Assembly: GCA_021789565.1 (NCBI GenBank)
Contig: JAJYJL010000321.1
Location: 1 to 7,854, forward strand
Length of the DNA: 7,854 nucleotides
Reading direction: 5' to 3'
Source: Acidobacteriota bacterium
Lineage (GTDB): Bacteria > Acidobacteriota > Terriglobia > UBA7540
Each line of letters starts with the position of its first letter. The stretch's first letter is position 1. The position numbers and the translations under genes were made by a program. Positions 1 to 7,100 of the stretch are shown here, piece after piece. Below the pieces are notes generated by a model, which did not search any database, was not told the DNA's origin, and saw only the letters and a program-made list of their open reading frames with translations.

Positions 1-1308
1 ATCTGTGGATTCGCCTGGCAAGCAGATGCCAATGCGACCCCCAGCCTGGATGGCGGAATCACGCAATTCGCCACCATGGAGAATCCCTACCCCCTTGGCT
101 TCAACATGCCCCAGCAGGGAAAGTATGGGCCATTGAGCCTTTGGGGTTATGGAGATGAGAACCACGGGAGCGATACGTTCAAGACAGGTGAAATCTACCA
201 GTGGAATATCGGTATCCAACATCAGTGGGGTAATATGATGCTGGAAGCTGATTACGTGGGTAACCGCAGCACGCATCTACCGTGGAATTACTCAACGGAA
301 AATCGTAACTTCATCAATGCCGCAAATCGCGTGCAGTTCGGATCGTCAGGTTTGGCGAACCTGGTGCCCAATCCGTTCCTCTACCTGTTCCAGGGGCCCC
401 AGGCCATTTTCGACGCTCCGGGATCCATCTATAACAATGACACCATTCCCCAGATAAACCTCCTGCGGCCTTACCCACAATTTGACGGAGTGTTTACCGG
501 CTTCCCACTGTTTGTGGCCAACAGCAGCTACCATGCCTTCCAGTTGCGGTTTGAAAAGCGGGCCGGGCACGGACTGTCATTCGTGGGCAATTACACCTTC
601 TCGAAGTTCATTGACAACTCGGACGCCGGCGGCAACGCCTGGATCGGCGGTGGCGGTGGTGCAGGTCTTGGGTTCATCGGCTCACCGGAGGACTTCACAA
701 ATCTTGCGCTCGAAAAGAGCGTCAGCGCGAATGACACGCCGCAGCGGCTGACCTTCGCGGTGATTTACGATCTGCCCTTCGGGCGCGGTCAGCGTTTCGG
801 CACGAACATGAACAAGGTGCTCGACGGAGCGGTTGGGGGATGGAAGCTGACACCATTCGTCACGTTCCAGAGCGGCCAACCGATTTCAGTCGACGACTCA
901 AACGGCCAACTCGCCGACGGCCACCAGCGCCCCAATCTGATTGGTAATCCTTGCAGCGGTGCGAGCCTCGACTCGATTGCCAATGGAACAGCAAACTACT
1001 TTAACAACAGTGCCTTCTCGCACCCGGCAGACCAAACACCTGGAACAGCACCACGATACCTGTCGAATTGCCGCGTGCAAGGGATATCGAACCTCGACCT
1101 GTCGATCGCCAAACAATTCCACCTCAAGGAAAACATGTTCATTGAGGTCCGAGGTGACTTCTTTAACGCTTTGAACACACCCCGCTTCGGGGCCCCGCAG
1201 GCGAATACTAACGATGGCACCGGATTCGGGGCTGACGGATTTGGGGCCATTTTTTATCAGGAAAACCAGCCTCGCCACGGGCAGATTGGAATCCATTTCG
1301 TCTTTTGA
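1..1308 (+). CDS. TonB-dependent receptor, Oar-like, C-terminal part (5' end outside window)
   Basis: This is the C-terminal 435 residues of an outer-membrane beta-barrel receptor that would import a large or scarce substrate using TonB energy. The frame is open from base 1, so the methionine at 76 is internal; the plug and any N-terminal carboxypeptidase-regulatory-like domain lie upstream of the window. Visible signs are alternating aromatic/polar beta-strands (for example the EADYVGNRSTHL and YHAFQLRFEKR segments), an RPYPQF segment near visible residue 156, an EVRGDFFNALNTPRFG motif near the end that is typical of acidobacterial Oar-like receptors, and a final strand ending in phenylalanine (GIHFVF), the usual signal for barrel assembly. 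A run of five glycines (bases 646-660) probably lies in a surface loop. The substrate cannot be read from sequence; the downstream putative glycoside hydrolases hint at a carbohydrate. Family confidence is high. Confidence 0.88.
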   Translation: MCGFAWQADANATPSLDGGITQFATMENPYPLGFNMPQQGKYGPLSLWGYGDENHGSDTFKTGEIYQWNIGIQHQWGNMMLEADYVGNRSTHLPWNYSTENRNFINAANRVQFGSSGLANLVPNPFLYLFQGPQAIFDAPGSIYNNDTIPQINLLRPYPQFDGVFTGFPLFVANSSYHAFQLRFEKRAGHGLSFVGNYTFSKFIDNSDAGGNAWIGGGGGAGLGFIGSPEDFTNLALEKSVSANDTPQRLTFAVIYDLPFGRGQRFGTNMNKVLDGAVGGWKLTPFVTFQSGQPISVDDSNGQLADGHQRPNLIGNPCSGASLDSIANGTANYFNNSAFSHPADQTPGTAPRYLSNCRVQGISNLDLSIAKQFHLKENMFIEVRGDFFNALNTPRFGAPQANTNDGTGFGADGFGAIFYQENQPRHGQIGIHFVF

Positions 1309-1313
1309 AGAGT

Positions 1314-1350
1314 GAGGCTTGGCTGGGCAACTGGCCAAGCCTCGTTTCAT
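1314..1350 (+). terminator. Hairpin terminator after the receptor gene
   Basis: A perfect 10-base inverted repeat, GAGGCTTGGC at 1314-1323 and GCCAAGCCTC at 1334-1343, encloses a 10-base loop and begins 5 bases after the receptor stop codon. It is followed by GTTTCATT, a short T-rich stretch rather than a full T-tract. Position and stem strength favour an intrinsic terminator separating the receptor from the TPR gene. Confidence 0.68.
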
Positions 1351-1409
1351 TGGCGCAACGCCGGTTCACGCAACTTGCCACCCCGGCAAAGGAATGTTGA
1401 GATGTGCCT

Positions 1410-1437
1410 TTGACTTGAACCCAATCCCCGCTATTCT
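1410..1437 (+). promoter_or_regulatory. Possible sigma70-type promoter for the TPR gene
   Basis: TTGACT (1410-1415) matches the -35 consensus at five of six positions. TATTCT (1432-1437) matches the -10 consensus at four of six, with 16 bases between them. Transcription would start near 1444, giving a short leader that contains GAGGGG (1449-1454), 6 bases before the ATG at 1461. The site sits just after the terminator-like hairpin, which makes an independent promoter reasonable. The call rests on pattern only. Confidence 0.35.
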
Positions 1438-1460
1438 AGATAGCTGATGAGGGGCCCGGA

Positions 1461-3059
1461 ATGGGAAGACAGCCAGTCACGCCTCATATCTGTGCCCTTC
1501 TTGTCCTCTGCCTCTGTTTCTGGCCACGCCCGGCGCAGTGCTTTCCTGACAACATAGCTGACGCACAACAGCACGCGGTGCGAGCAACTGGACTGGTCCA
1601 GCAAGGCGATTTGAAAAATGCAGAGATTGAACTGCGCGAGGCCGTTCGTCTCTCTCCAGACGACCCTGCCTATTTGGCATTCCTCGGCGCAGTGCTGGGT
1701 ATGGAGCAGAAGCTGCCTGAATCAACCGCCTATCTTGAAAAAGCATTGCATCTTAAGCCACTTGACCTGCGAACACGCCGCAACCTTGCCTCGAACCAGT
1801 TTCAAATGGGGCAATTTAAGGACGCGAGGGAAAACCTTGAGCGTATTCTAAAGGTCGAGCCCGGCCAGACAACATCCACCCTTCTGCTTGGAATGGTGGA
1901 CGAAGAGCTGAAGGACTATCGGCATGCTCTCACACTTCTCGAGTCTGTACCCCAGGAAGTGCTAAAACATTCCAAAGCCCAGGTGGCGCTGGCGCGTTGC
2001 TACTACAAGACCGGAAGAACCGAAAAGGCCAGGGAAGTGCTTCGCGGACTTGAGAGTCATTCTGAGGGCCCTGAGGGTATTTTCCTGGGTGGGCAGGTCG
2101 CTGACCAGGCAGGCGATTATGATCTTGCGGAACATTTGTTCCGGTCAATTCAACCAACCTATCCGGATAAGGCGAAGCTCGGCTACAACATTGCGCTGGT
2201 GCAATACCATGCGGGACACATTACCGAGAGCCAGTCCGCGCTTCAGGAATTGTTCAATGCCGGATATGAGACGTCTGATCTTGAAGACCTCATGGCATGG
2301 TGCGAGTTCAAGCAGAATCATATCAAGGAAGCGGTGAGGCATATGGACCGTGCTATTGACCTCGATCCTTCCCGCGAGTCCAATTATCTGGACGTGGGCA
2401 TGATGCTGCTTCATGACAACCGATACAACGGTGCGTTGGTTGCGGCGCGTAAAGCGGTCGAGGTGGCGCCAAACTCCTATCAGACATACAGGTTCCTCGG
2501 TCTCGCCCAATATAAGCTGGGTGAATTGAAAGCCGCTGAGCAAACCTACGCGCATGCCGTTGAGTTGAATCCTGCAGACCGCGAATCCCTGCTTGGACTC
2601 GCCTCTGCGCAAGTGGATGACGGGAAGATCGATGATGCGCAAGCCACGTTTGAAAAGGTCATCGCCGATTATCCCAATGACGCAAACTTGTACTTGCAAT
2701 ACGGCAGAATGCTGCTGACTTACCGGGGCGCGACCGGCAGCAAGATAGAAGGTCGGGCCGTGGCATTGCTGAAGAAAGCCATCGCGCTGGATCACTCGCT
2801 GGCGGAAGCCCATTACCTGCTGGGCAACCTTGCCCTGACCAAAGGCCGGACCGAGATAGCCCTGCCGGAGCTCGAACTGGCTGTGAAGCTTGACCCGAAG
2901 CCGAGCAGTGCGCATTATGCCCTGGCGCGAGCCTACCTGCGTCTTGGCCGCCGCGAAGAAGGAATGGAGCAGATGCGCCTTTTTGAACAACTGAAGGCAA
3001 AGGAAAAGAAGGGCACTGCAACCCTGGCAGGCGCACCCCGCCCGGCCCGGACGAAATAG
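1461..3059 (+). CDS. Exported tetratricopeptide-repeat (TPR) protein
   Basis: A 532-residue protein with a Sec-type signal: a short basic start, a hydrophobic core at about residues 10-21 and likely cleavage near residue 27 (RPAQC/FPD). There is no convincing lipobox. The rest is nearly all TPR helix pairs from about residue 35 to 515. Good repeat signatures include AEIELREAVRLSPDDP (54-69), YLEKALHLKP (91-100), HMDRAIDLDP (294-303), HAVELNPADRE (375-385) and LELAVKLDPKPSSAHYALAR (481-500). A short insert at about 431-440 interrupts one repeat, and the C-terminus is a lysine-rich tail. TPR superhelices bind proteins, so a periplasmic scaffold or assembly role is the safest inference; no catalytic domain is visible. 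Acidobacteria often carry such genes near TonB receptors. The start is supported by GAGGGG 6 bases upstream. The partner is unknown. Confidence 0.88.
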   Translation: MGRQPVTPHICALLVLCLCFWPRPAQCFPDNIADAQQHAVRATGLVQQGDLKNAEIELREAVRLSPDDPAYLAFLGAVLGMEQKLPESTAYLEKALHLKPLDLRTRRNLASNQFQMGQFKDARENLERILKVEPGQTTSTLLLGMVDEELKDYRHALTLLESVPQEVLKHSKAQVALARCYYKTGRTEKAREVLRGLESHSEGPEGIFLGGQVADQAGDYDLAEHLFRSIQPTYPDKAKLGYNIALVQYHAGHITESQSALQELFNAGYETSDLEDLMAWCEFKQNHIKEAVRHMDRAIDLDPSRESNYLDVGMMLLHDNRYNGALVAARKAVEVAPNSYQTYRFLGLAQYKLGELKAAEQTYAHAVELNPADRESLLGLASAQVDDGKIDDAQATFEKVIADYPNDANLYLQYGRMLLTYRGATGSKIEGRAVALLKKAIALDHSLAEAHYLLGNLALTKGRTEIALPELELAVKLDPKPSSAHYALARAYLRLGRREEGMEQMRLFEQLKAKEKKGTATLAGAPRPARTK

Positions 3060-3094
3060 CCCAAACGCGGGGACCGCCACCGCGAAGGACTGAT

Positions 3095-3109
3095 CATTGT
3101 CTTACAATG
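3095..3109. repeat. Short inverted repeat CATTGT-CTT-ACAATG upstream of the first Tat gene
   Basis: A perfect 6-base inverted repeat with a 3-base spacer, 36 bases after the TPR stop codon and about 150 bases before the next start. The spacer is too short for a stable RNA hairpin, so a dimeric repressor operator is the more natural reading. The right half also overlaps TACAAT, a -10-like hexamer. I cannot name a regulator family. The rest of the gap 3060-3257 shows no gene I can support. Confidence 0.3.
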
Positions 3110-3240
3110 TGGCCATAGCATCTTCCGCGACTATCGGCCATCGAACGGTGTGGCACGTTCCAAACCTTGATTGAAGGTAAACAGTTCAGAGTTAGAGTTC
3201 GACATGCGAGTCGCAGGCGCCTGAATATCATGCGGTTGCC

Positions 3241-3255
3241 AGGAGGAAAAGGAGG
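3241..3255 (+). promoter_or_regulatory. Doubled ribosome binding site
   Basis: Two AGGAGG cores occur in tandem, at 3241-3246 and 3250-3255. They serve two possible in-frame starts. The ATG at 3258 is 11 bases from the first core but only 2 from the second. The ATG at 3267 is 11 bases from the second core. Either start leaves the Tat motif intact, so the choice does not change the predicted export. Confidence 0.6.
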
Positions 3256-3257
3256 AC

Positions 3258-4829
3258 ATGATTCCGATGAATCGCAGAGATTTCCTGAAAAACAGCAGTG
3301 CGTTGGCAGTAGCAGCGGGGGTTGGGGCAGACTCAGCCCAGGGGATCGTGCCCGCCCACAATTGGGGCAAGTATGATTTTGGTTCCGGCCCTCAGGTTCA
3401 TGACCGTCTGAATCAGGGTCCCTTTCCACAGTATCCACCCGACGCAGTTATCCCCAACGACGAAGTCGTCATGACCACTACGCCATCCGATGAAGTCGTG
3501 CCCGGTTACGGCAAGGGGTTGATAACCTATATCACCGCAGATATGGGCACCGCGGAGATCAAGTCAGACAACATCCCACAGGCAATTGAAGATCTTGTCC
3601 GCTTTCCGCTGGGACAGAAGCTTTATATACGTCCGACATGGGGGGAAATCCAGCCGCAGCCGGGACGTCTGGATTTTCCAGGTTATCTGAAGCAGGTCTT
3701 TGAGCTCTCAAAGAAATACGATAAGCGTATTGGATTCCGAATCCAGATGAGCGCTCCGGACTATCGCGAACCCGCGCTGCCCCAATTCATCCTTGACAAG
3801 GTACCGATGGTGAAGTTGACTGGCGGCACATGGCCCGGGCCAAACCGTGAAGGCAACCCGAACGCGCACTATCAGCCACGGTTTGATGATCCCTTTTTCC
3901 AGCAGGCCTTCAAGGAACTCGTTGGCTTGCTGGCGGCGGAATTCAACGGGAGTTCTATGATCGAATTCATGGATACGTTCATGTACGGGTTCTGGGGTGA
4001 AGGCCACACATGGCCATTCACCAATACGCCCTTTCCGGACTATGAAACCGCGGAGCGCACCTGGATGAACATGCTGGAGATCCAACTCGAGAACTTTACG
4101 AAGACTCCCTTGCTCACTAATACACAGCCGGATTTCAGCCGGGTGGGAAATTCGGAAGTCCTCGACCGCACGGTCCGGAGCAACAACTGGATCAGGAGCG
4201 ATACGATCTTCATCGAGAACGAGCAAATTGAAGCCCTGAGCAACCGTCCGCCCTGGATTGGCGCACTACTTGAACAGGGTATACCGGCCAGGCAACCACA
4301 AGACTTTCAATTGAGCGAGGGGATTTCACCTTCCGACGACATCATTACGCATGTAATGGATGTCGGCGCCAATTACTGGTCGCTGTGGAATTTCCACGGC
4401 ATCAGCGCAGCGAACCTGGCAAGTTGGTACCACGCGTATCCCAAGTGGTTCGACCGCATCAACAGACGGATTGGGTACCGGGTCAGGCCATCATTCATCT
4501 GGAGCTATGAAGATGAGGGATACCTTGGCCTGATCATCGGCTTTGCGAATGACGGCATTGCGGCCGTTCCGGGTGTGCTGCGCGTAAGTGTGGAGAGCCC
4601 GGAAGGGGCGGTGCTGAAGAGCGGATGTCTCGACCCGGGATACCCGCTGCCGGGAAAGATTCGACAGGCGCAGTTCGTACTGCCCAAGGGAACAAAATGG
4701 CGGGGACTGAGGCTGAAAGCAGAAATTGAGGTAAAAGGGATAACTTATCCGGTGCAGTGGGCCTGCCACCAGAAACTGAATGACGATTTTACTCTCACTC
4801 TGCGCCCGAATGGCCGGCATACATCGTGA
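3258..4829 (+). CDS. Tat-exported putative glycoside hydrolase, DUF4832-like
   Basis: A 523-residue protein (520 if the ATG at 3267 is used) with a twin-arginine signal: NRRDFLK at residues 5-11, then an alanine-rich core to about 29. The body looks like a clan-A-type TIM barrel. The segment LYIRPTWGEIQPQPGRLDF (122-140) matches the usual arginine/tryptophan strand of DUF4832/DUF4874 proteins, and YGFWGEGHTW (243-252) matches their GxWGEwH motif. E248 is therefore the candidate acid/base, and E354 (QLSEGI) or E320/E322 the candidate second carboxylate. YWSLWNFHGI (373-382) looks like the last barrel strand with its conserved tryptophan. The C-terminal 110 residues form a beta-sandwich-like domain beginning GYRVR (436-440). 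The substrate is unknown. It is probably co-transcribed with the gene 86 bases downstream. I am confident of Tat export and moderately confident of the hydrolase fold; activity is inferred. Confidence 0.75.
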   Translation: MIPMNRRDFLKNSSALAVAAGVGADSAQGIVPAHNWGKYDFGSGPQVHDRLNQGPFPQYPPDAVIPNDEVVMTTTPSDEVVPGYGKGLITYITADMGTAEIKSDNIPQAIEDLVRFPLGQKLYIRPTWGEIQPQPGRLDFPGYLKQVFELSKKYDKRIGFRIQMSAPDYREPALPQFILDKVPMVKLTGGTWPGPNREGNPNAHYQPRFDDPFFQQAFKELVGLLAAEFNGSSMIEFMDTFMYGFWGEGHTWPFTNTPFPDYETAERTWMNMLEIQLENFTKTPLLTNTQPDFSRVGNSEVLDRTVRSNNWIRSDTIFIENEQIEALSNRPPWIGALLEQGIPARQPQDFQLSEGISPSDDIITHVMDVGANYWSLWNFHGISAANLASWYHAYPKWFDRINRRIGYRVRPSFIWSYEDEGYLGLIIGFANDGIAAVPGVLRVSVESPEGAVLKSGCLDPGYPLPGKIRQAQFVLPKGTKWRGLRLKAEIEVKGITYPVQWACHQKLNDDFTLTLRPNGRHTS

Positions 4830-4915
4830 CAGGAACGAAGACCTTTAAGATGAAGAGCTTCCCTCATACCCGCTGACATTTCGAATTGCGATGCAGTTAA
4901 TTAAGAGGAGACGTA

Positions 4916-6568
4916 ATGCGACACGACAAATTGGAATCAAGCGGCAATGCGAAGAATGAACCAAAGGGACAAACAGAAGAACTTTCCCGGCGCACTTTCC
5001 TGAAGAATGTCGCTGCCGCCTCCGCGGCGGCCGTTGGTGGCAGCACCGGGGTAAGCCTCGCCACGGAGCCAATCAGCCTACAGGCAGAAAGTGTTGAACA
5101 ATCGAAATCGGAAAGGAAAGTAGTGGCCATCCAAATCCCCGCAGTCTCTTTCAGTGACGAAGGAGTGGACAAAGTTCTGGATAGAGTCCAGGAGCGAGCC
5201 GGTGTTAACACCCTGCTGATTGCAGTTTTCAGCTACGGGCGCGGCATCGAGGGAAGGCAGATTCCCGGCCATCCGCTGCCCGATCACGGTGTTCAGAAAT
5301 ATGACACGGACACTTTCCATGGAGGCGATTATGCCGATGTCCATCCAGAATATTACGCGGGCACGATCTTCAGGAATTTCAGGGCGCCGGACCTGGGCAA
5401 TTTTGACGTGTTGGGTGAAGTTGTTCCGCGGGCGAAGAAACGTGGCATCAAATCCATCTGCTGGTTCGAGGATGTTTATAATCCCCGCCTGTTGGGCAAT
5501 TTTGAAAAAGCTGCCGAGGTTGATATTTACGGCCGCAAAACCGGCGAGGCATGCCTGAACAACCCCTACGTTCGCACCTTTCTCTTGTCGATGGTTGAGG
5601 ATTGGACGAAGTCCTACGAAGTTGACGGTGTCATGTGGTGCTCTGAACGACAGGGGGCATTGAACAATGCCATTGACGCTGACCACGGAGAGGCCGTCTT
5701 AACCTGCTTCTGCGAGTACTGCACACGAAAAGGAGCGCAAAAAGGGATCAACGTCGAGCGAGCCCGGCAGGGGTTGATGCAGCTTGACCGTTGGATTCGT
5801 GCGGCACGGGCACAGCCACGGCCAAGCGACGGCTACTTTGTCACCTTTTGGCGGCTGCTACTGGAATACCCGGAAATCCTGGCATGGGAAAAGTTCTGGA
5901 CCGACAGCCAACGAGAAGTCTACGGACTCATTTACGGCACGGTGAAAAGTATTAACAAGAACTTGCTAGCAGGTTTTCACATCATGCATCTCAATTCATT
6001 CAACCCGTTTTACCGTGCTGAACAGGACTACCGAAAGCTGAGTCCTTACGCCGACCTCCTAAAGATCTGCATGTATAACAATTGTGCTGGTCCTCGCATG
6101 GCCAACTATATTGACAGGGTCCATTCAACAATCTGGCATGACGCTCCAGCTCAATCGGTGCTGGAGTTGTACTACCACATCCTGGGTTACCAAGGGGAGG
6201 CTCCGCTGGATAAACTGTCAACCGCGGGGTTCTCATCGGATTACGTCTACCGCGAAACGAAGCGGGCCCTCGCCGATGTTAAGTTGGCGAGAGTGCCCAA
6301 TTCTGCTCATAACACCGACCTTGCCGGTCCTGCGAGTGAGCACAATGTTACCGGTCTGCCCAGGGAAACTATTATCTATCCTGGAATTGATATCGACATT
6401 CCCACTGGGAAGGGGCAAAAGAAGACGCAACCTTCAGATGTTCGAAATGCAGTGAAGGCTGCGTTCAATGCCGGCGCGCCGGGAGTCATCCTGTCAAGGA
6501 AGTATTCCGAGATGAGGCTTGAAAATCTTTCCGGAGCCGGGGCGGCGTTAAAAGACCTGGGCATCTAA
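4916..6568 (+). CDS. Tat-exported TIM-barrel protein with a CxCxxC cluster, putative glycoside hydrolase
   Basis: A 550-residue protein starting 5 bases after GAGGAG (4905-4910). A polar leader of about 22 residues precedes the twin-arginine motif SRRTFLK (24-30) and an alanine-rich core, with cleavage likely near residue 49. From about residue 68 it reads as a (beta/alpha) barrel: strands at 68-75, 99-106 and 178-184, then DGVMWCSERQG (237-247), where E244 sits where a catalytic acid/base would be expected. CFCEYC (264-269) gives a CxCxxC cluster with the same spacing as the zinc-binding cysteines of GH42 beta-galactosidases. All eight cysteines (182, 213, 242, 264, 266, 269, 385, 390) fall in the barrel region. 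I do not recognise an exact named family; it resembles hypothetical glycosyl hydrolase-like proteins of Acidobacteria and Planctomycetes. It is probably in one operon with the preceding Tat gene. A metal site and hydrolase activity are inferences. Confidence 0.72.
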   Translation: MRHDKLESSGNAKNEPKGQTEELSRRTFLKNVAAASAAAVGGSTGVSLATEPISLQAESVEQSKSERKVVAIQIPAVSFSDEGVDKVLDRVQERAGVNTLLIAVFSYGRGIEGRQIPGHPLPDHGVQKYDTDTFHGGDYADVHPEYYAGTIFRNFRAPDLGNFDVLGEVVPRAKKRGIKSICWFEDVYNPRLLGNFEKAAEVDIYGRKTGEACLNNPYVRTFLLSMVEDWTKSYEVDGVMWCSERQGALNNAIDADHGEAVLTCFCEYCTRKGAQKGINVERARQGLMQLDRWIRAARAQPRPSDGYFVTFWRLLLEYPEILAWEKFWTDSQREVYGLIYGTVKSINKNLLAGFHIMHLNSFNPFYRAEQDYRKLSPYADLLKICMYNNCAGPRMANYIDRVHSTIWHDAPAQSVLELYYHILGYQGEAPLDKLSTAGFSSDYVYRETKRALADVKLARVPNSAHNTDLAGPASEHNVTGLPRETIIYPGIDIDIPTGKGQKKTQPSDVRNAVKAAFNAGAPGVILSRKYSEMRLENLSGAGAALKDLGI

Positions 6569-6572
6569 ACAT

Positions 6573-6606
6573 AGGAGGTCGCGGACCCGCACGAATTCAA
6601 TGCGGG
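6573..6606 (+). other. Ribosome-binding-like TAGGAGGT and an inverted repeat in the convergent gap
   Basis: AGGAGGT (6573-6579) begins 4 bases after the stop codon of the second Tat gene but has no start codon at a useful distance; the next ATG is at 6600, over 20 bases on. Just after it, CCCGCA (6586-6591) and TGCGGG (6601-6606) form a perfect 6-base inverted repeat around a 9-base loop containing GAATTC. The repeat may contribute to termination. The orphan ribosome-binding sequence could be chance or the remnant of a lost downstream gene. Confidence 0.35.
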
Positions 6607-6611
6607 AAGGA

Positions 6612-6638
6612 GCAGAAGGGCTGAAGCGCCCCCTCTGC
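6612..6638. terminator. Imperfect GC-rich hairpin, candidate bidirectional terminator
   Basis: GCAGA (6612-6616) pairs with TCTGC (6634-6638), and GGGC (6618-6621) pairs with GCCC (6628-6631). A small internal bulge separates the two helices and the loop is 6 bases. It lies between two convergent transcription units, 44 bases after the Tat gene and about 70 beyond the end of actE, which is where a shared terminator is expected. Neither side has a clear T-tract, so intrinsic termination would be weak. Confidence 0.4.
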
Positions 6639-6707
6639 AAACGCACGATCAGCCTTGCGAGCAGACTTACCTTGGCGACCCCTGTTTGGATTGCCGCGAG
6701 AGATCCC

Positions 6708-7085
6708 TCAGCGTGTCCTGAGGAAGGCGATCAGGTTGCTCATGTCCTTATCGGAAAGCTTGCCAGCAAATGGGGGCATCGGCATCGGCTTGCCCTGCGG
6801 ATTACCTTTTTCGATCTGCTCGCGCACGTTGGCGGTAGTGGCCGGCTTGTGAGAAAAAGGAAGCTCTTTGTTCTTCAGAATGCCCTTGAGTCCCGGGCCA
6901 ATCTTGTTCCTCGCCTGATCGGCAAAGTGGCACATCGTACATTGCTGCTCGAAAACCTTCTGGCCCGCTTTAGCCGCGGGTGAAAGGACGGGCTTGCTCT
7001 CTGCCCATCCGACAAGAGACGGCAGTGCCAAAGCCGCCACCAAAATAAATATCCCTTGAACCGACTTCCATGGACGTTCTTGCAT
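6708..7085 (-). CDS. actE: ActE, monoheme cytochrome c subunit of Alternative Complex III
   Basis: A 125-residue class I cytochrome c. An N-terminal hydrophobic segment (about residues 8-28) directs export. CTMCH (49-53) is the heme c attachment site with H53 as axial ligand, GPGLKGI (63-69) is the usual following loop, and MPMPPFAGKL (101-110) supplies the second ligand, most likely M103. A final helix ends in LIAFLRTR. It lies 15 bases after actD in the same direction, and the gap holds TAAGGAGGT, a nine-base match to the anti-Shine-Dalgarno sequence. In ACIII this subunit would pass electrons from the complex to a terminal oxidase or soluble carrier on the periplasmic side. No lipobox cysteine is present, so it is either released or held by its uncleaved N-terminus. 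The cytochrome call is certain; the ActE name rests on the neighbours. Confidence 0.85.
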   Translation of the reverse strand: MQERPWKSVQGIFILVAALALPSLVGWAESKPVLSPAAKAGQKVFEQQCTMCHFADQARNKIGPGLKGILKNKELPFSHKPATTANVREQIEKGNPQGKPMPMPPFAGKLSDKDMSNLIAFLRTR

Positions 7086-7088
7086 CGT

Positions 7089-7097
7089 ACCTCCTTA
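7089..7097 (-). promoter_or_regulatory. Very strong ribosome binding site for actE
   Basis: Read on the minus strand, TAAGGAGGT is a nine-base perfect complement to the 16S rRNA 3' end, 3 bases before the actE ATG. It fills most of the 15-base actD-actE gap, so actE can be translated independently of actD. Confidence 0.75.
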
Positions 7098-7100
7098 GGT

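Noticed and set aside
646..672. Glycine-codon repeat in the receptor gene as a possible microsatellite
   Set aside because: It is a short imperfect GGY run that stays in frame and fits a flexible surface loop; there is no sign of phase variation.
898..1350. A 150-codon minus-strand frame across the receptor 3' end
   Set aside because: It overlaps the receptor's conserved C-terminal strands and the terminator hairpin, and its translation resembles no known protein.
2145..3080. A 311-codon open frame on the minus strand, opposite the TPR gene
   Set aside because: It lies almost wholly antisense to a convincing TPR protein. Its translation has no recognisable domain and its length is explained by codon bias of the opposite repeats.
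3110..3175. A 21-codon GTG-started frame in the gap before the first Tat gene
   Set aside because: It has no ribosome binding site and no recognisable leader-peptide features.
5078..5686. A 202-codon minus-strand open frame opposite the second Tat gene
   Set aside because: It is antisense to a gene with clear signal peptide and motifs, and its product shows no recognisable features.
6600..6983. A 127-codon plus-strand frame starting after the convergent gap
   Set aside because: Most of it is antisense to the cytochrome gene, and the ribosome-binding-like sequence at 6573 is over 20 bases from its ATG.
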